Origin: Roseovarius sp. ZX-A-9
GTDB taxonomy: Bacteria > Pseudomonadota > Alphaproteobacteria > Rhodobacterales > Rhodobacteraceae
Length of the DNA stretch: 64,000 nucleotides
Reading direction: 5' to 3'
NCBI RefSeq assembly: GCF_028369135.1
Contig: NZ_JAPWHW010000009.1
Coordinates: 1-64,000, forward strand
Positions 16,747 through 28,445 of this stretch are shown one piece after another. A model generated the notes under the pieces. The model worked only from the letters and a program-made list of their open reading frames with translations, searched no databases and had not been told where the DNA came from. Numbering within the stretch: the stretch's first letter is position 1; each line of letters begins with the position of its first letter. The translations under genes were made by a program, and so were the position numbers.

Positions 16747-16779
16747 AAAAAAAACGGGCCGGAAATACATTCCGGCCCG
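16747..16779 (-). terminator. Intrinsic terminator of rpoD
   Basis: On the minus strand, CGGGCCGGAA and TTCCGGCCCG form a 10-bp stem with a 5-nt loop, followed by eight T residues. It lies 39 bp past the rpoD stop codon. Confidence 0.92.
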
Positions 16780-16817
16780 ATCCTCTGCAATTGTCGTAGC
16801 GCCTCGCGGCGCGCGCG

Positions 16818-18800
<1,983 letters not shown>

Positions 18801-18916
18801 GAAATTCTCCTGAGAGGTGGGGCACGGGTGATTCGCTGAAAACGAATCATCCGCTTCGCTGGCTGATTCGCAACCCGTTTACCCTGATTTTCTTAACTAT
18901 TCTTCCCCAAGTGGCC

Positions 18917-20878
18917 TCAACGGCGCGTTTTGGAGAAGCTTATCTTGTCGAGCAGCGCGTCAAACTCCTCGCGTTCCCCGCGATTGATTCGCGCGCCGTT
19001 CTCCGCAAGGTCGTATTCGGCCTGGTCCTCCTGCTGGCTGCGCACGGCGCGATTGCGCGCTTCCGCCGCTTGTCCCAAACGCCACGTTACGGCTTCGTCG
19101 GCGAGGCCCATCAGATCTTCGGCTGCATCCATGATCTCGGCTTGTAATCCTCGTCTGGCGGCAATCTTGGCCAGTTCCTCGGCAACGGTCATGCGCGCAA
19201 GCGCCACGTCCCCGGGATGACGGACCGGTGTACTGATCGCGACATGGGGTAACTTCATAAGATTTTCAAGGGCATCGGTGCCCACTGCACGATTGATTTC
19301 GGCATCTACCGCGCTTTTGCCATCCGCCGCGTGACGCAACAGGAGATCACGCAATTTCGCATGCAGTTGGTCGTGGCATTCCATCTCTTGCAGCGGGGTT
19401 TCGAAATCGTGGCAGATATCGGGCGTGGCGATCAGCGCGGCAAGGATGACCGCCTCTCGCTTGTGGTCCTGAACGCCGTCCCTGGATGTCGCCAGCAGCG
19501 ACTGTTTCGTGCTTGGCCGTGCGGCCATATCGGGTTTGCCCCAGCTTCCCTTGCCGCCCTTGCCGCTTTTGCCGCCACCGGAGGGGGCGCGGCGCGGTGA
19601 AAAAAGCTGCCAGCGCAGCTCCTTGATTGCCTGACCGTAATGGCCCTGGAGCGAGCGATCGCGGATCAGGGCGATCTTCTCGCGCAGCACCTTGTCGAGC
19701 GCCGCTTTGCGCTCGGGGCTGTCAAACACACGCCCTTCCGTCTCGCGCTGCCACAAGAGCTGAACCATCGGCAGCGCGCTTTCCAGCAGCTTTTGCACCG
19801 CGCCCTTGCCTTCGGCGCGCAGGATGTCGTCGGGGTCCTTGCCTTCGGGCATCAATGCAAAGCGCAGTGATTTGCCGGCCTCCAGCAGCGGCAAGGCAAG
19901 GTCGATCACCCGGTGCGCGGCGGCCAGCCCGGCCCGGTCGCCATCCAGCGCCATGATCGGCTCGTCCGCGACGCGCCACAGAAGTTGCAGCTGTGGTTCG
20001 GTAATCGCCGTGCCCAGAGGGGCCACTGCCGCGCCAAAGCCTGCCTGCGTCAGGGCGATCACGTCCATGTATCCCTCGGCCACGATCAGCGGCGCGCCTT
20101 TGCCTGTCGCCTCGCGGGCGGGCGCGTAATTGTAGAGCGTGCGGGATTTGTCAAACAGCTCGGTCTCGGGCGAGTTGAGGTATTTGGCGTTGTCGTTCGG
20201 GTCCATCGCGCGCCCGCCAAAGGCGATGCAGCGCCCACGCGCGTCGCGGATCGGGAACATGATGCGGTTTCGGAACACGTCGTAGGGCTTGCCGCCCTTG
20301 GTGCTGGGGCGGGCCAGACCGCAGTCGATGATCAGATCGGGGGCAACCCCCTTGCCGGTCAGGTGATCCCAGAGATGTTGCCAGCCATCGGGGGCGAACC
20401 CGATCTCGAACTGGTCCTGCGTGGCCGCGTCCAGACCGCGCCGCTCCAGATAATCGCGCGCGGCAGCACCGGCGCCGGTTTTCAGGGACAGGCGGAAATG
20501 CTGTACCGCCTGTTCCATCACCTCGGTCAGTTGCGTGCGCTTGTCGGCCTTGGCCTGTGCCTGCGGGTCGCGTTCGGGCATCGGCATGCCTGCCTCGGTG
20601 GCGAGGATGCGCACCGCCTCCATGAACTCCACGTTCTCGGTCTCGCGGACGAACCCGATCGCGTCGCCCTTGGCGTGGCAGCCAAAGCAGTAATAGAATC
20701 CCTTTTGGTCATCGACGTGAAAACTGGCGGTTTTTTCGTGGTGAAACGGGCAGGGGGCCCACATGTCGCCCTTGCCCGGATTGGACTTGCGATTGTCCCA
20801 CATCACCTTGCGCCCGACCACATGGGTCAGCGAGATGCGCGTGCGTAATTCATCAAGGAAGCCGGGAGGTAAGGACAT
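18917..20878 (-). CDS. dnaG: DNA primase DnaG
   Basis: Makes RNA primers for replication. 653 residues: an N-terminal CHC2 zinc finger (Cys43, His46, Cys64, Cys67), the RNA-polymerase core with the Toprim motifs VAEGYMDVIAL and ALDGDRAG, and a C-terminal helicase-binding region. A Gly/Lys/Ser-rich linker (SGGGKSGKGGKGSWGK) joins the core to the C-terminal part. Between dnaG and rpoD is a small inverted repeat, GATTCG...CGAATC at 18830-18848. Confidence 0.97.
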   Translation of the reverse strand: MSLPPGFLDELRTRISLTHVVGRKVMWDNRKSNPGKGDMWAPCPFHHEKTASFHVDDQKGFYYCFGCHAKGDAIGFVRETENVEFMEAVRILATEAGMPMPERDPQAQAKADKRTQLTEVMEQAVQHFRLSLKTGAGAAARDYLERRGLDAATQDQFEIGFAPDGWQHLWDHLTGKGVAPDLIIDCGLARPSTKGGKPYDVFRNRIMFPIRDARGRCIAFGGRAMDPNDNAKYLNSPETELFDKSRTLYNYAPAREATGKGAPLIVAEGYMDVIALTQAGFGAAVAPLGTAITEPQLQLLWRVADEPIMALDGDRAGLAAAHRVIDLALPLLEAGKSLRFALMPEGKDPDDILRAEGKGAVQKLLESALPMVQLLWQRETEGRVFDSPERKAALDKVLREKIALIRDRSLQGHYGQAIKELRWQLFSPRRAPSGGGKSGKGGKGSWGKPDMAARPSTKQSLLATSRDGVQDHKREAVILAALIATPDICHDFETPLQEMECHDQLHAKLRDLLLRHAADGKSAVDAEINRAVGTDALENLMKLPHVAISTPVRHPGDVALARMTVAEELAKIAARRGLQAEIMDAAEDLMGLADEAVTWRLGQAAEARNRAVRSQQEDQAEYDLAENGARINRGEREEFDALLDKISFSKTRR

Positions 20879-21029
20879 GAAACCAATATGGGCTGAGTCG
20901 GAACCTTATCCAAGGCGCGGCAGTCACCAGAAGTGCCGGGGGACGCGATTACCGTAACCGGCGGGTAGGGATTTTCCATGGCGCGCGCGCTTCGCGAGAA
21001 GCCGCGCGGCCGGTTTGTCGCAAAACGCT

Positions 21030-21335
21030 TCAGTTATGTTCGAGGCAGGCTTCCTCGAACGCGGTGGAAGCCTCCACGGTCAATTGATCCTCGGGCAGTG
21101 TATAGACCCATTCGACCAGCATCGGCACGGCCGGGTCGTATTTGTCGTCGATCCCGCCCTCGTCAGAGGTCAGGAATGCGATGGCGCCTTCCTGCGTGTT
21201 GCCGCCCGTGCGCGCGTTCACCGCATCCGCGACGATGCCCGCGGTGGCGGCGCAGTTGGCGGTCTTGTCATCGGCGGCGCTCGCGCCTGCGGGCAGGACA
21301 AGAACGAGAGAGAGAATGGCGGCGGTGCGGAACAT
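21030..21335 (-). CDS. Small secreted protein of unknown function
   Basis: 101 residues with a signal peptide (MFRTAAILSLVLVLPAGASA). The mature part is acidic and holds two cysteines, one near each end (TANCAATAGIVADAV and EEACLEHN), likely a single disulfide. The segment AVNARTGGNTQEGAIAFL may form a helix pair. It sits between dnaG and the sox operon on the same strand. No family recognised. Confidence 0.65.
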   Translation of the reverse strand: MFRTAAILSLVLVLPAGASAADDKTANCAATAGIVADAVNARTGGNTQEGAIAFLTSDEGGIDDKYDPAVPMLVEWVYTLPEDQLTVEASTAFEEACLEHN

Positions 21336-21377
21336 GGCGATACCTTGGCTGGTTTGGCGTTTCAGTTTGCCATCCTG

Positions 21378-21929
21378 TCAGACCCCGCCACGCGCCGCAA
21401 CGCCCTGCATCGCGGTTTTCAGCTCATGGGCGAGTGTCTGCGCAAAGCTGCGAAAAACCATGATCTGCCAGGCTTGCGCGCTGATCCGCGTCAATGATGC
21501 GTGCATGTGCATCAGATCGGTGCGCGCTGTGTGGCCGGCGCGGAAATGGCCATCGCGCAGATCCAGAGGCACCAGTCGCGCCAGCACATCCGCAGAACCC
21601 GGCCCGGTCAAGCGAATGACGGCCCAGGCATCGGATTGATCGGTGAGCGCCGCATGCTCGGACAGCGCGGCGTCCGGCGCCGGCCCCAGCAGCAGCGCCT
21701 GCCGCTGGCCGAACCAGATCGCGCGGTTGCCGTCCTTGCCGGTGGCGCGGTTCGGCGCGGGCAGGGCCATGCCGTGCGCGGCCTTCAGCGCGTCCGACAG
21801 CGCGTCGTCCCGACCCTTGTAGGGGCTGAGCGACGTGATCGTGCCGGCGTCCACCTCGGTCAGGCGCATCGCGCCGACCTCAATGGGCAAGAGACCCGCG
21901 CAGGGAGTAATGGGGTACAGATCAATCAC
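21378..21929 (-). CDS. soxG: Sarcosine oxidase, gamma subunit
   Basis: The gamma subunit of heterotetrameric sarcosine oxidase, 183 residues. The segments VIRLTGPGSADVLARLVPLDL and MHMHASLTRISAQAWQIMVFRSFAQTLAHEL show the aminomethyltransferase-like fold of this subunit. The GTG at 21929 has GGAGG 8 bp upstream and overlaps the soxA end by 8 bp; GTG 21935 is a close alternative. Last gene of the soxBDAG operon. Confidence 0.9.
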   Translation of the reverse strand: MIDLYPITPCAGLLPIEVGAMRLTEVDAGTITSLSPYKGRDDALSDALKAAHGMALPAPNRATGKDGNRAIWFGQRQALLLGPAPDAALSEHAALTDQSDAWAVIRLTGPGSADVLARLVPLDLRDGHFRAGHTARTDLMHMHASLTRISAQAWQIMVFRSFAQTLAHELKTAMQGVAARGGV

Positions 21930-24846
21930 GGACACGTCCTCCGTCAGGGTCGAATTGCACCGGGTCCTGCACCTTGACCAGCGTTTCGACGCCGCGCAGG
22001 TGGTCGACCATGCGCAAGACCTCGCCATGACGGCTGAGACCGTCCTTGAGGAAGCCGAGGCCAAGGAAACAGCCGAAGGTCGGTGAGAAGCCGACAGAGG
22101 TGATGTAGCCCTGGTCGTTGACGCGCACAGCCTCCTCTCCTTGATTGAACAGATGCGCGCCGCTGGTCAGTTCCTTGACTGCGCCGACCGGCGTCAGCCC
22201 GACCAGTTGCTCGCGCCCCTCCTCGACCAGGCCAGGACGTGCCGCTGCCGCCTTGCCGATACAGTCCTTTTTGGCGCTGATCATCCGGGCCATGCCGATA
22301 TCGCCCGCCGTGACGCGGCCGTGGATTTCGGCATGGGTGATGAACCCTTTTTCGATGCGCAGCACATTCAGGGCCTCCATCCCGTAGGGCCCGCCGCCCA
22401 ACGCCTCGGCCCGGGTCAGCAATTCGCGGAAGAGCGCGTCGCCGTAGCATGCGGGCACGGCCAGCTCGTAGGCATGTTCGCCCGAGAATGAGATACGAAA
22501 GAGCCGTGCGGCAACCTCATCCACCGTCACGTCGCCGTAGCCCATGAAGGGCAGATCACCCACGGGTGCGTCCAGCAGATCGTCGAGCAGCGCACGGGAT
22601 TTCGGACCGGCGATGGCAAACTGCGCCCATTGCTCGGTCACCGAGATGAACCGCACGTCGAGATGCGGCACAAGGCATTGATGGACGAATTCCAGATGCC
22701 GCATGACCTGACCTGCCGCCGCCGTCGTGGTGGTGATCAGGTAATGCGCCTCGCCCAGTCGCGCGCAGGTGCCGTCATCCATGACATGGCCATCCTCGCG
22801 CAGCATCAGCCCGTAGCGCACGCGGCCCACCTTCAGCGTCGACATCATGTTGGTGTAGACCAGATCAAGCAGGGCTGCGGCATCCGGGCCCTGAATGTCG
22901 ATCTTGCCCAGAGTCGAAACATCGGCGACGCCCACCGTGTTGCGCACCATGTTCACTTCGCGATCACAGGATTGCCGCCAATGGGTCTCGCCCGGCTGCG
23001 GGAAATAGCTGGGGCGGTACCACAGTCCGGCCTCGATCATCGGCGCGCCGCGTTCCTTGCTGGCGGCGTGGCTGGTCGTGAACCGTTCGGGCGCAAAGCC
23101 CTTGCCCTGCGCGCCGGACCCCATCGCCGCGATCGGGACCGGCACATAAGGCGGGCGAAAGGTCGTGGTGCCGGTCTCGGGGATGCCGCGCCCGGTGGCG
23201 TCGGCCAGAACCGCCAATGCGACCACGTTGGAGCTTTTGCCCTGATCGGTGGCCATGCCCTGGGTCGTGTAGCGTTTCATATGCTCCACCGAGCGGAAAT
23301 TCTCGGTTGCCGCCTGTTTCACATCCTTGACCGTCACATCGTTCTGGAAATCGAGCCAGGCCCGGCCCTTGCCCGGCACCGCCCAGAGCGGGGTAATGTC
23401 ATAGGCGCTGTCTTCTGCCTTGGGGATCTCGACATGCGGCAGCGTGAGGCCGAAGCCCTCCAGCACTTCCGCCGCCGCCCTTGCGCCAGCTTCCAGACAG
23501 GCGCGGGTGGAAAAATCGCCTTGGCAGGCTCCCGCCGTGACCATTCCCGGTATTGCGCCCTCGGTGGGGGTGAAGGCCGCGATATCGCGGTTCCAGGCGG
23601 GCCGCCCGTTCATGTGGCAGGTCAGGTGCACCGACGGGTTCCAGCCGCCCGACATGGCGAGACAATCGGCCTGCACCTTGTCCTGTCCCGAGGCGCGGCT
23701 GATGGTGATCGCCTCCAACCCTTTGCGCCCGGTGGCATCCGACACCTGCGCGCCTGCATAGAACGGCACGTCGAGGTCGGTCGTCGAGTGATGGCGCGCG
23801 TCGATCAAGGCGCTGACATGCACCCCCGCTGCGATCAGGTCCGCCGCCGTGCGATGCGCGTCGTCGGTATTGCCGAAAACCGCCACGTTGCGCCCGGGCA
23901 CGACGTCCCAGCGGTTGAGATAGGCGCGCACCGCGCTGGCCATCATGATGCCGGGCCGGTCATTGTTCTGGAACGCCACGGGGCGCTCCAGGGCGCCCGC
24001 CGCGAGGATGCAGCGTTTGGCCACGATCCGCCAGAAACACGCGAGCGGGGCACCGGGCCGCATGGCCATGTCGGGCGCGATCCGCTCCAGCGCGCCATAG
24101 GTGCCGCCATCATAGGCCCCGGTGACGGTGGTCCGGGCCATGATCCGCACATTGGGAAGCGCCGCCAGGTCATCGGCCAGATCTGCGGCCCAGTCTGCCC
24201 CCGGCATGCCGTCCACCTCCAGCGTCTCGGCATTCAGACGCCCGCCGGGCCGCGTATCCTCATCGACGAGGATCACATCGGCCCCGGCTTCGGCGGCCAC
24301 CTGTGCCGCCATCAGCCCCGCCGGGCCCGCACCGATCACCAGCAGATCGCAATGCGCCCAGGCGCGTTCATATTTCTCGGTAATCGCCTCGCCTGAAAGG
24401 GCTCCAAGCCCGGCCGCGTTACGGATGACCGGCTCGTAGACCGCTTCCCAGAATTTGCGCGGCCACATGAAGGTCTTGTAATAGAATCCCGCCCCAAGGA
24501 ACGGTGCGGCCAGGTCGTTCACCGCCATCACGTCCCAGTCCAGCGAGGGCCAGCGGTTCTGGCTGCGGGCGATCAGCCCTTCGTGCAATTCCAGCGTGGT
24601 GGCGCGCACATTCGGTTCCTGCGCCGGGCCAAGCCCGGTCGTGACCAGCGCATTGGGCTCCTCGCTGCCTGCTGTCAGCACGCCGCGCGGGCGGTGATAC
24701 TTGAACGACCGGCCCATCAGACGGATGTCATTGGCCAGAAGCGCCGAGGCCAGCGTGTCGCCCGCGAACCCCTGATAGCGATGCCCGTCGAAGGTGAAGC
24801 TGACCGGGCGGGTGCGGTCGATCTGGCCCTTGCCCTCGATCCTCAT
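21922..24846 (-). CDS. soxA: Sarcosine oxidase, alpha subunit
   Basis: The large subunit that binds NAD and, with tetrahydrofolate, converts the methyl group of sarcosine to 5,10-methylene-THF. 974 residues. An N-terminal ferredoxin-like domain (RPVSFTFDGHRYQGFAGDTLASALLANDI) is followed by a dinucleotide-binding domain (LLVIGAGPAGLMAAQVAAEAG). The C-terminal half is a GcvT-like folate-binding domain (DVSTLGKIDIQGPDAAALLD). Translationally coupled to soxD by a 4-bp overlap. Confidence 0.96.
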   Translation of the reverse strand: MRIEGKGQIDRTRPVSFTFDGHRYQGFAGDTLASALLANDIRLMGRSFKYHRPRGVLTAGSEEPNALVTTGLGPAQEPNVRATTLELHEGLIARSQNRWPSLDWDVMAVNDLAAPFLGAGFYYKTFMWPRKFWEAVYEPVIRNAAGLGALSGEAITEKYERAWAHCDLLVIGAGPAGLMAAQVAAEAGADVILVDEDTRPGGRLNAETLEVDGMPGADWAADLADDLAALPNVRIMARTTVTGAYDGGTYGALERIAPDMAMRPGAPLACFWRIVAKRCILAAGALERPVAFQNNDRPGIMMASAVRAYLNRWDVVPGRNVAVFGNTDDAHRTAADLIAAGVHVSALIDARHHSTTDLDVPFYAGAQVSDATGRKGLEAITISRASGQDKVQADCLAMSGGWNPSVHLTCHMNGRPAWNRDIAAFTPTEGAIPGMVTAGACQGDFSTRACLEAGARAAAEVLEGFGLTLPHVEIPKAEDSAYDITPLWAVPGKGRAWLDFQNDVTVKDVKQAATENFRSVEHMKRYTTQGMATDQGKSSNVVALAVLADATGRGIPETGTTTFRPPYVPVPIAAMGSGAQGKGFAPERFTTSHAASKERGAPMIEAGLWYRPSYFPQPGETHWRQSCDREVNMVRNTVGVADVSTLGKIDIQGPDAAALLDLVYTNMMSTLKVGRVRYGLMLREDGHVMDDGTCARLGEAHYLITTTTAAAGQVMRHLEFVHQCLVPHLDVRFISVTEQWAQFAIAGPKSRALLDDLLDAPVGDLPFMGYGDVTVDEVAARLFRISFSGEHAYELAVPACYGDALFRELLTRAEALGGGPYGMEALNVLRIEKGFITHAEIHGRVTAGDIGMARMISAKKDCIGKAAAARPGLVEEGREQLVGLTPVGAVKELTSGAHLFNQGEEAVRVNDQGYITSVGFSPTFGCFLGLGFLKDGLSRHGEVLRMVDHLRGVETLVKVQDPVQFDPDGGRVRD

Positions 24847-25115
24847 GGCTGGGCCTCGCGAACATCGCTGGCCAGTTCGGTGTGGTAAACCTCATGCGTG
24901 ACGGTGTTGCGCGTGACCACGACCCAGGCCGCGCAGCCGCTTTCGTGATACCACAGGTCGCGCGTCTCGCCCGCCAGGTTGTCACGGTTGTGCAGGTAGT
25001 CGTCCCAGGCCTCGGGGCCGGCATCGGCGGCGGGCCGGTTCAATGCCACCGCATCGCCGACATAATAGAATTCGCGGCGGTCACGTTCCCCGCAAATCGG
25101 GCAGCTGATCCTCAT
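24843..25115 (-). CDS. soxD: Sarcosine oxidase, delta subunit
   Basis: The small zinc-binding subunit, 90 residues. Cys5 and Cys8 (ISCPICGERDRREF) plus later His and Cys residues in WYHESGCAAW supply the zinc ligands seen in the family. The order soxB-soxD-soxA-soxG is the classical one. The 63-bp gap to soxB holds no obvious promoter. Confidence 0.95.
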   Translation of the reverse strand: MRISCPICGERDRREFYYVGDAVALNRPAADAGPEAWDDYLHNRDNLAGETRDLWYHESGCAAWVVVTRNTVTHEVYHTELASDVREAQP

Positions 25116-25178
25116 ATTGCCGCGTCCCCCGCTTTCATCTTTCCAAAAATACCTAAAATCCCGCCCTTGCCACGCATA

Positions 25179-26432
25179 TCAATGCAGATTGTGCTGGCTG
25201 CCGGTGCCTTCTTCATCCATCAGGCCGCGCCCGGTGCGGAACCGGTCCAGCCGGAACCGCGCGGCGGGCTCATGGTGCGTGTCCGTGGCGACAAGATGAG
25301 CCATCGACCAGCCCGATCCCGGCACCGCCTTGAAACCGCCGTAACACCACCCGCAGTCGATATAGAGCCCGTCCGTGTCGGTCTTGTCGATGATCGGGCT
25401 GCCGTCGGGCGTCATGTCCATGATCCCGCCCCAGCTGCGCAGTACGCGCGCCTTGCCGATCATCGGCATCAGGGTCATGCCTGCCTCCATCACATGCTCC
25501 ATCATCGGCAGGTTGCCACGCGCCGCGTAGGACGCGTAGAAATCCAGATCACCGCCAAAGACCAGCCCGCCCTTGTCCGACTGGCTGATATAGAAATGAC
25601 CCATGCCGAAGCTCACCACATGGTCAATGCAGGGCTTCAGCCCCTCCGTGACAAATGCTTGCAATACGTGGCTCTCGATCGGCAGGCGCATGCCCGCCAT
25701 CGCCGCCACCTGGCCCGAGCGCCCGGCGACGATGATTGCCACCTTTTTCGCGCGGATCGCACCGCGCGTGGTCTGCACGCCTTTGACCGCGCCGCCCTCG
25801 ATGTCGATGCCGGTCACTTCGCAATTCTGGATCAGGTCCACGCCCCGGTCGCTGGCGCCGCGCGCATAGCCCCATGCGACCGCGTCATGCCGTGCCGTGC
25901 CCGCGCGCCGCTGCAAAATGCCGCCATGGATCGGAAAGCGTGCACTGTCGAAATCGAGATAGGGTAGCATCCGCTTCAGGTCGGCGCGCCCGAGCAATTC
26001 GGCATCGTCGCCCTGATTGATGATCGCGTTGCCACGCCGCACGGCCGCATCGCGTTGCCCGTCGGAATGAAACAGCGATATCTGGCCGCGTTGCGAGTGC
26101 ATGACGTTATAGTTGAGGTCCGCCTCCATCCCTTCCCACAGTTTCAGCGAGTGCGAATAGAATTCCGAATTGCCGGGCAGGAAATAATTGGCGCGTACGA
26201 TGGTGGTGTTGCGCCCGACATTGCCGCCACCGAGATAGCCCTTTTCGAGTACCGCAACATTGGTGATGCCGTGGTTCTTGGCCAGGTAATAGGCGGTCGC
26301 CAGACCGTGCCCGCCGCCACCGATGATGACGACGTCATAGGCATCCTTGGGCGCCGCGTCGCGCCAATGCGCGCCCCAGCCCCGGTTGCCGGTCAGGCCT
26401 TCTTTCAGAACACGCCAGCCAGAAAACCCCAA
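25179..26432 (-). CDS. soxB: Sarcosine oxidase, beta subunit
   Basis: The FAD/FMN subunit that oxidises sarcosine to glycine. 417 residues with a GxGxxG-type FAD site (DVVIIGGGGHGLATAYYLAKNHG) and the DAO fold; the GYLGGGNVGRNTTIVRANY segment is typical of heterotetrameric SoxB. The TTG at 26432 is preferred: AGGAG lies 8 bp upstream and the protein then starts LGFSGWRVLKEG, as in close family members. The longer ATG starts at 26447 and 26513 lack a good ribosome-binding site. First gene of the operon. Confidence 0.94.
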   Translation of the reverse strand: MGFSGWRVLKEGLTGNRGWGAHWRDAAPKDAYDVVIIGGGGHGLATAYYLAKNHGITNVAVLEKGYLGGGNVGRNTTIVRANYFLPGNSEFYSHSLKLWEGMEADLNYNVMHSQRGQISLFHSDGQRDAAVRRGNAIINQGDDAELLGRADLKRMLPYLDFDSARFPIHGGILQRRAGTARHDAVAWGYARGASDRGVDLIQNCEVTGIDIEGGAVKGVQTTRGAIRAKKVAIIVAGRSGQVAAMAGMRLPIESHVLQAFVTEGLKPCIDHVVSFGMGHFYISQSDKGGLVFGGDLDFYASYAARGNLPMMEHVMEAGMTLMPMIGKARVLRSWGGIMDMTPDGSPIIDKTDTDGLYIDCGWCYGGFKAVPGSGWSMAHLVATDTHHEPAARFRLDRFRTGRGLMDEEGTGSQHNLH

Positions 26433-26639
26433 GTGTCTACTCCTCATCCGATCTCGTCCGCGACTTGACCAATTTGCGCGCCAAAAGGCAACCGGCAAGC
26501 GTGCTTCAATCATTGCTGAAGCGATGAAAATTTCTGTTCGCGTTCACCGGCCTGACTGCCGCGGTCTCGCCTGTCCCGCGACTGCGGTGGCTGGGTGGTG
26601 GCAAGCCGCATACGTCGTGTCATCCGCGGCCAAAGAAAC

Positions 26640-26665
26640 AGCCGCCCCGTATCAACGGGGCGGCT
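26640..26665 (-). terminator. Intrinsic terminator after glutamate dehydrogenase
   Basis: AGCCGCCCCGT and ACGGGGCGGCT form a perfect 11-bp stem with a 4-nt loop, followed on the minus strand by GTTTCTTT. It separates the dehydrogenase transcript from the downstream sox operon. Confidence 0.9.
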
Positions 26666-26692
26666 AGTAACAGCATAGCAGGGCCCTGAAAG

Positions 26693-28123
26693 TCAGAGGC
26701 CGAGGGCGCGGTAGCTCGATGCGACCTTTCCGATCGACACCAGATAGGCGGCGGTGCGCAGATCGGTGACATCCTCGCGCCCGTGCCATGTTTCGCGCAT
26801 GGACTGGTAGGCCGCACGCATCGTGTCATCCAGCCCTGAACGCACCAGCTCCAGCTCTCCGGCGCCGCGCAGATATTGCTTCTTGAACCCCGGTGTCAGG
26901 GTCCAGCCCAGTTCCTTGTCGGCGCTCAGCTGCTCCAGTTCGTCCACCAGCAACTGGTGGCGCGCTTCCTCCTGGCGGCGGCCCATCCGGCCAAAGCGGA
27001 TATGGCTGAGGTTCTTGACCCATTCGAAATAGGACACGGTGACACCGCCTGCGTTGGCGAACATGTCGGGGATGATCACGCAGCCCTTTTCGCGCAGGAT
27101 TTCGTCAGCGCCCGCCGTTACCGGCCCGTTGGCCGCTTCGATGATCAGCGGTGCCTGAATGTTTGCGGCGTTGCCCATGTGGATCACGCCCTCCATCGCA
27201 GCGGGGATCAGGATATCGCACGCATTTTCCAGCACGCTTGCGCCATTCTCGACATACTTGCCGTGAGGATACCCGGAGACACCACCGTGTTTGCCGATCC
27301 AGTTCCGCACCGCTTCGACGTTGATCCCCTTTTCGTCGATCAGTGCGCCGTCATGTTCGACGATCGCAGTGATCAGGCAGCCATCCTCTTCGCTCAGGAA
27401 CTTGGCCGCGTGGTAGCCCACGTTGCCGAGGCCCTGCACGATGACCTTCTTGCCGTCGAGCGAGCCGCCCAGGTTGGCCGCCTTGATATCTTCGGGGTGC
27501 CGGAAGAATTCCTGAAGCGCATATTGCACACCACGGCCCGTTGCTTCGGTCCGACCCTGAATGCCGCCTGCATTCACCGGTTTGCCGGTGACACAGGCGC
27601 GGCTGTTGATGTCGGTGGTGTTCATGCGTTTGTACTGGTCGGCGATCCAGGCCATTTCGCGTTCGCCGGTCCCCATGTCGGGGGCGGGCACGTTCTGGCT
27701 GGGATGGATCAGGTCGCGTTTGATCAGCTCATAGGCAAAGCGGCGCGTGATCCGCTCCAGCTCGTCAGTATCCCATTCGCGCGGGTCGATCCGCAATCCA
27801 CCCTTGGAGCCGCCGAACGGTGCGTCGACCAATGCGCATTTGTAGGTCATCAGCGCCGCGAGCGCCTCGACCTCGTCCTGATTGACACCCATCGCGTAAC
27901 GGATGCCGCCCTTGACCGGCTCCATATGTTCGGAATGGACAGAGCGGTAGCCGGTAAAGGTGTGGATCTGTCCGCGCAGGCGCACGCCGAACCGAACCGT
28001 GTAGGTCGCGTTGCAGACCCGGATCTTTTCTTCCAGTCCCGGCGGAAGGTCCATGAGCGCCACCGCGCGGCTGAACATCAGATCGACACTGTCGCGAAAA
28101 CTCGGTTCTTTTATGCTGGCCAT
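26693..28123 (-). CDS. Glutamate dehydrogenase (Glu/Leu/Phe/Val family)
   Basis: Interconverts glutamate and 2-oxoglutarate plus ammonia. 476 residues. The substrate domain contains PVKGGIRYAMGVNQDEVEALA and the catalytic-lysine segment DAPFGGSKGGLRIDP. The cofactor domain has VIVQGLGNVGYHAAKFL. Overall length and ending suggest the hexameric NAD-type enzymes rather than branched-chain enzymes, which are usually shorter. It has its own terminator and lies upstream of soxB on the same strand, next to an operon that releases glycine nitrogen. Confidence 0.92.
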   Translation of the reverse strand: MASIKEPSFRDSVDLMFSRAVALMDLPPGLEEKIRVCNATYTVRFGVRLRGQIHTFTGYRSVHSEHMEPVKGGIRYAMGVNQDEVEALAALMTYKCALVDAPFGGSKGGLRIDPREWDTDELERITRRFAYELIKRDLIHPSQNVPAPDMGTGEREMAWIADQYKRMNTTDINSRACVTGKPVNAGGIQGRTEATGRGVQYALQEFFRHPEDIKAANLGGSLDGKKVIVQGLGNVGYHAAKFLSEEDGCLITAIVEHDGALIDEKGINVEAVRNWIGKHGGVSGYPHGKYVENGASVLENACDILIPAAMEGVIHMGNAANIQAPLIIEAANGPVTAGADEILREKGCVIIPDMFANAGGVTVSYFEWVKNLSHIRFGRMGRRQEEARHQLLVDELEQLSADKELGWTLTPGFKKQYLRGAGELELVRSGLDDTMRAAYQSMRETWHGREDVTDLRTAAYLVSIGKVASSYRALGL

Positions 28124-28445
28124 TTGGTTCCTCCATGCACGTTGGTCCGTTCCGTATGGACCTGGGTGCTTCAGATGCAGATTGCGAGCACATGGTTAAA
28201 CCCTGAGGGGTTAATGTCCAGTGGTCCCTGCGGCGGGTGCATCACAAACCCGTTGTTGCCGCATTTAGCGCGAGGCTTGTTTCGTGTCGGGAAACAATCG
28301 GGGGCATTGCGGCAAAATGTTGAGAAATAACATAGTTTTAGGCCATGTTTCCCCCGTTTCGGCCCTATTTTCGCCACAGTGATCTGCGAGAAATACGGCG
28401 ATTAAATCCGAGTCGTGTAGTGACGATGGTTCGCGAGGTAGACAG
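28124..28445. other. Divergent promoter region
   Basis: 322 bp between the divergently oriented glutamate dehydrogenase and the tadG-like gene. 28250-28400 is comparatively A/T-rich. No open frame with family features, no recognisable riboswitch and no RNA gene were found. Confidence 0.4.
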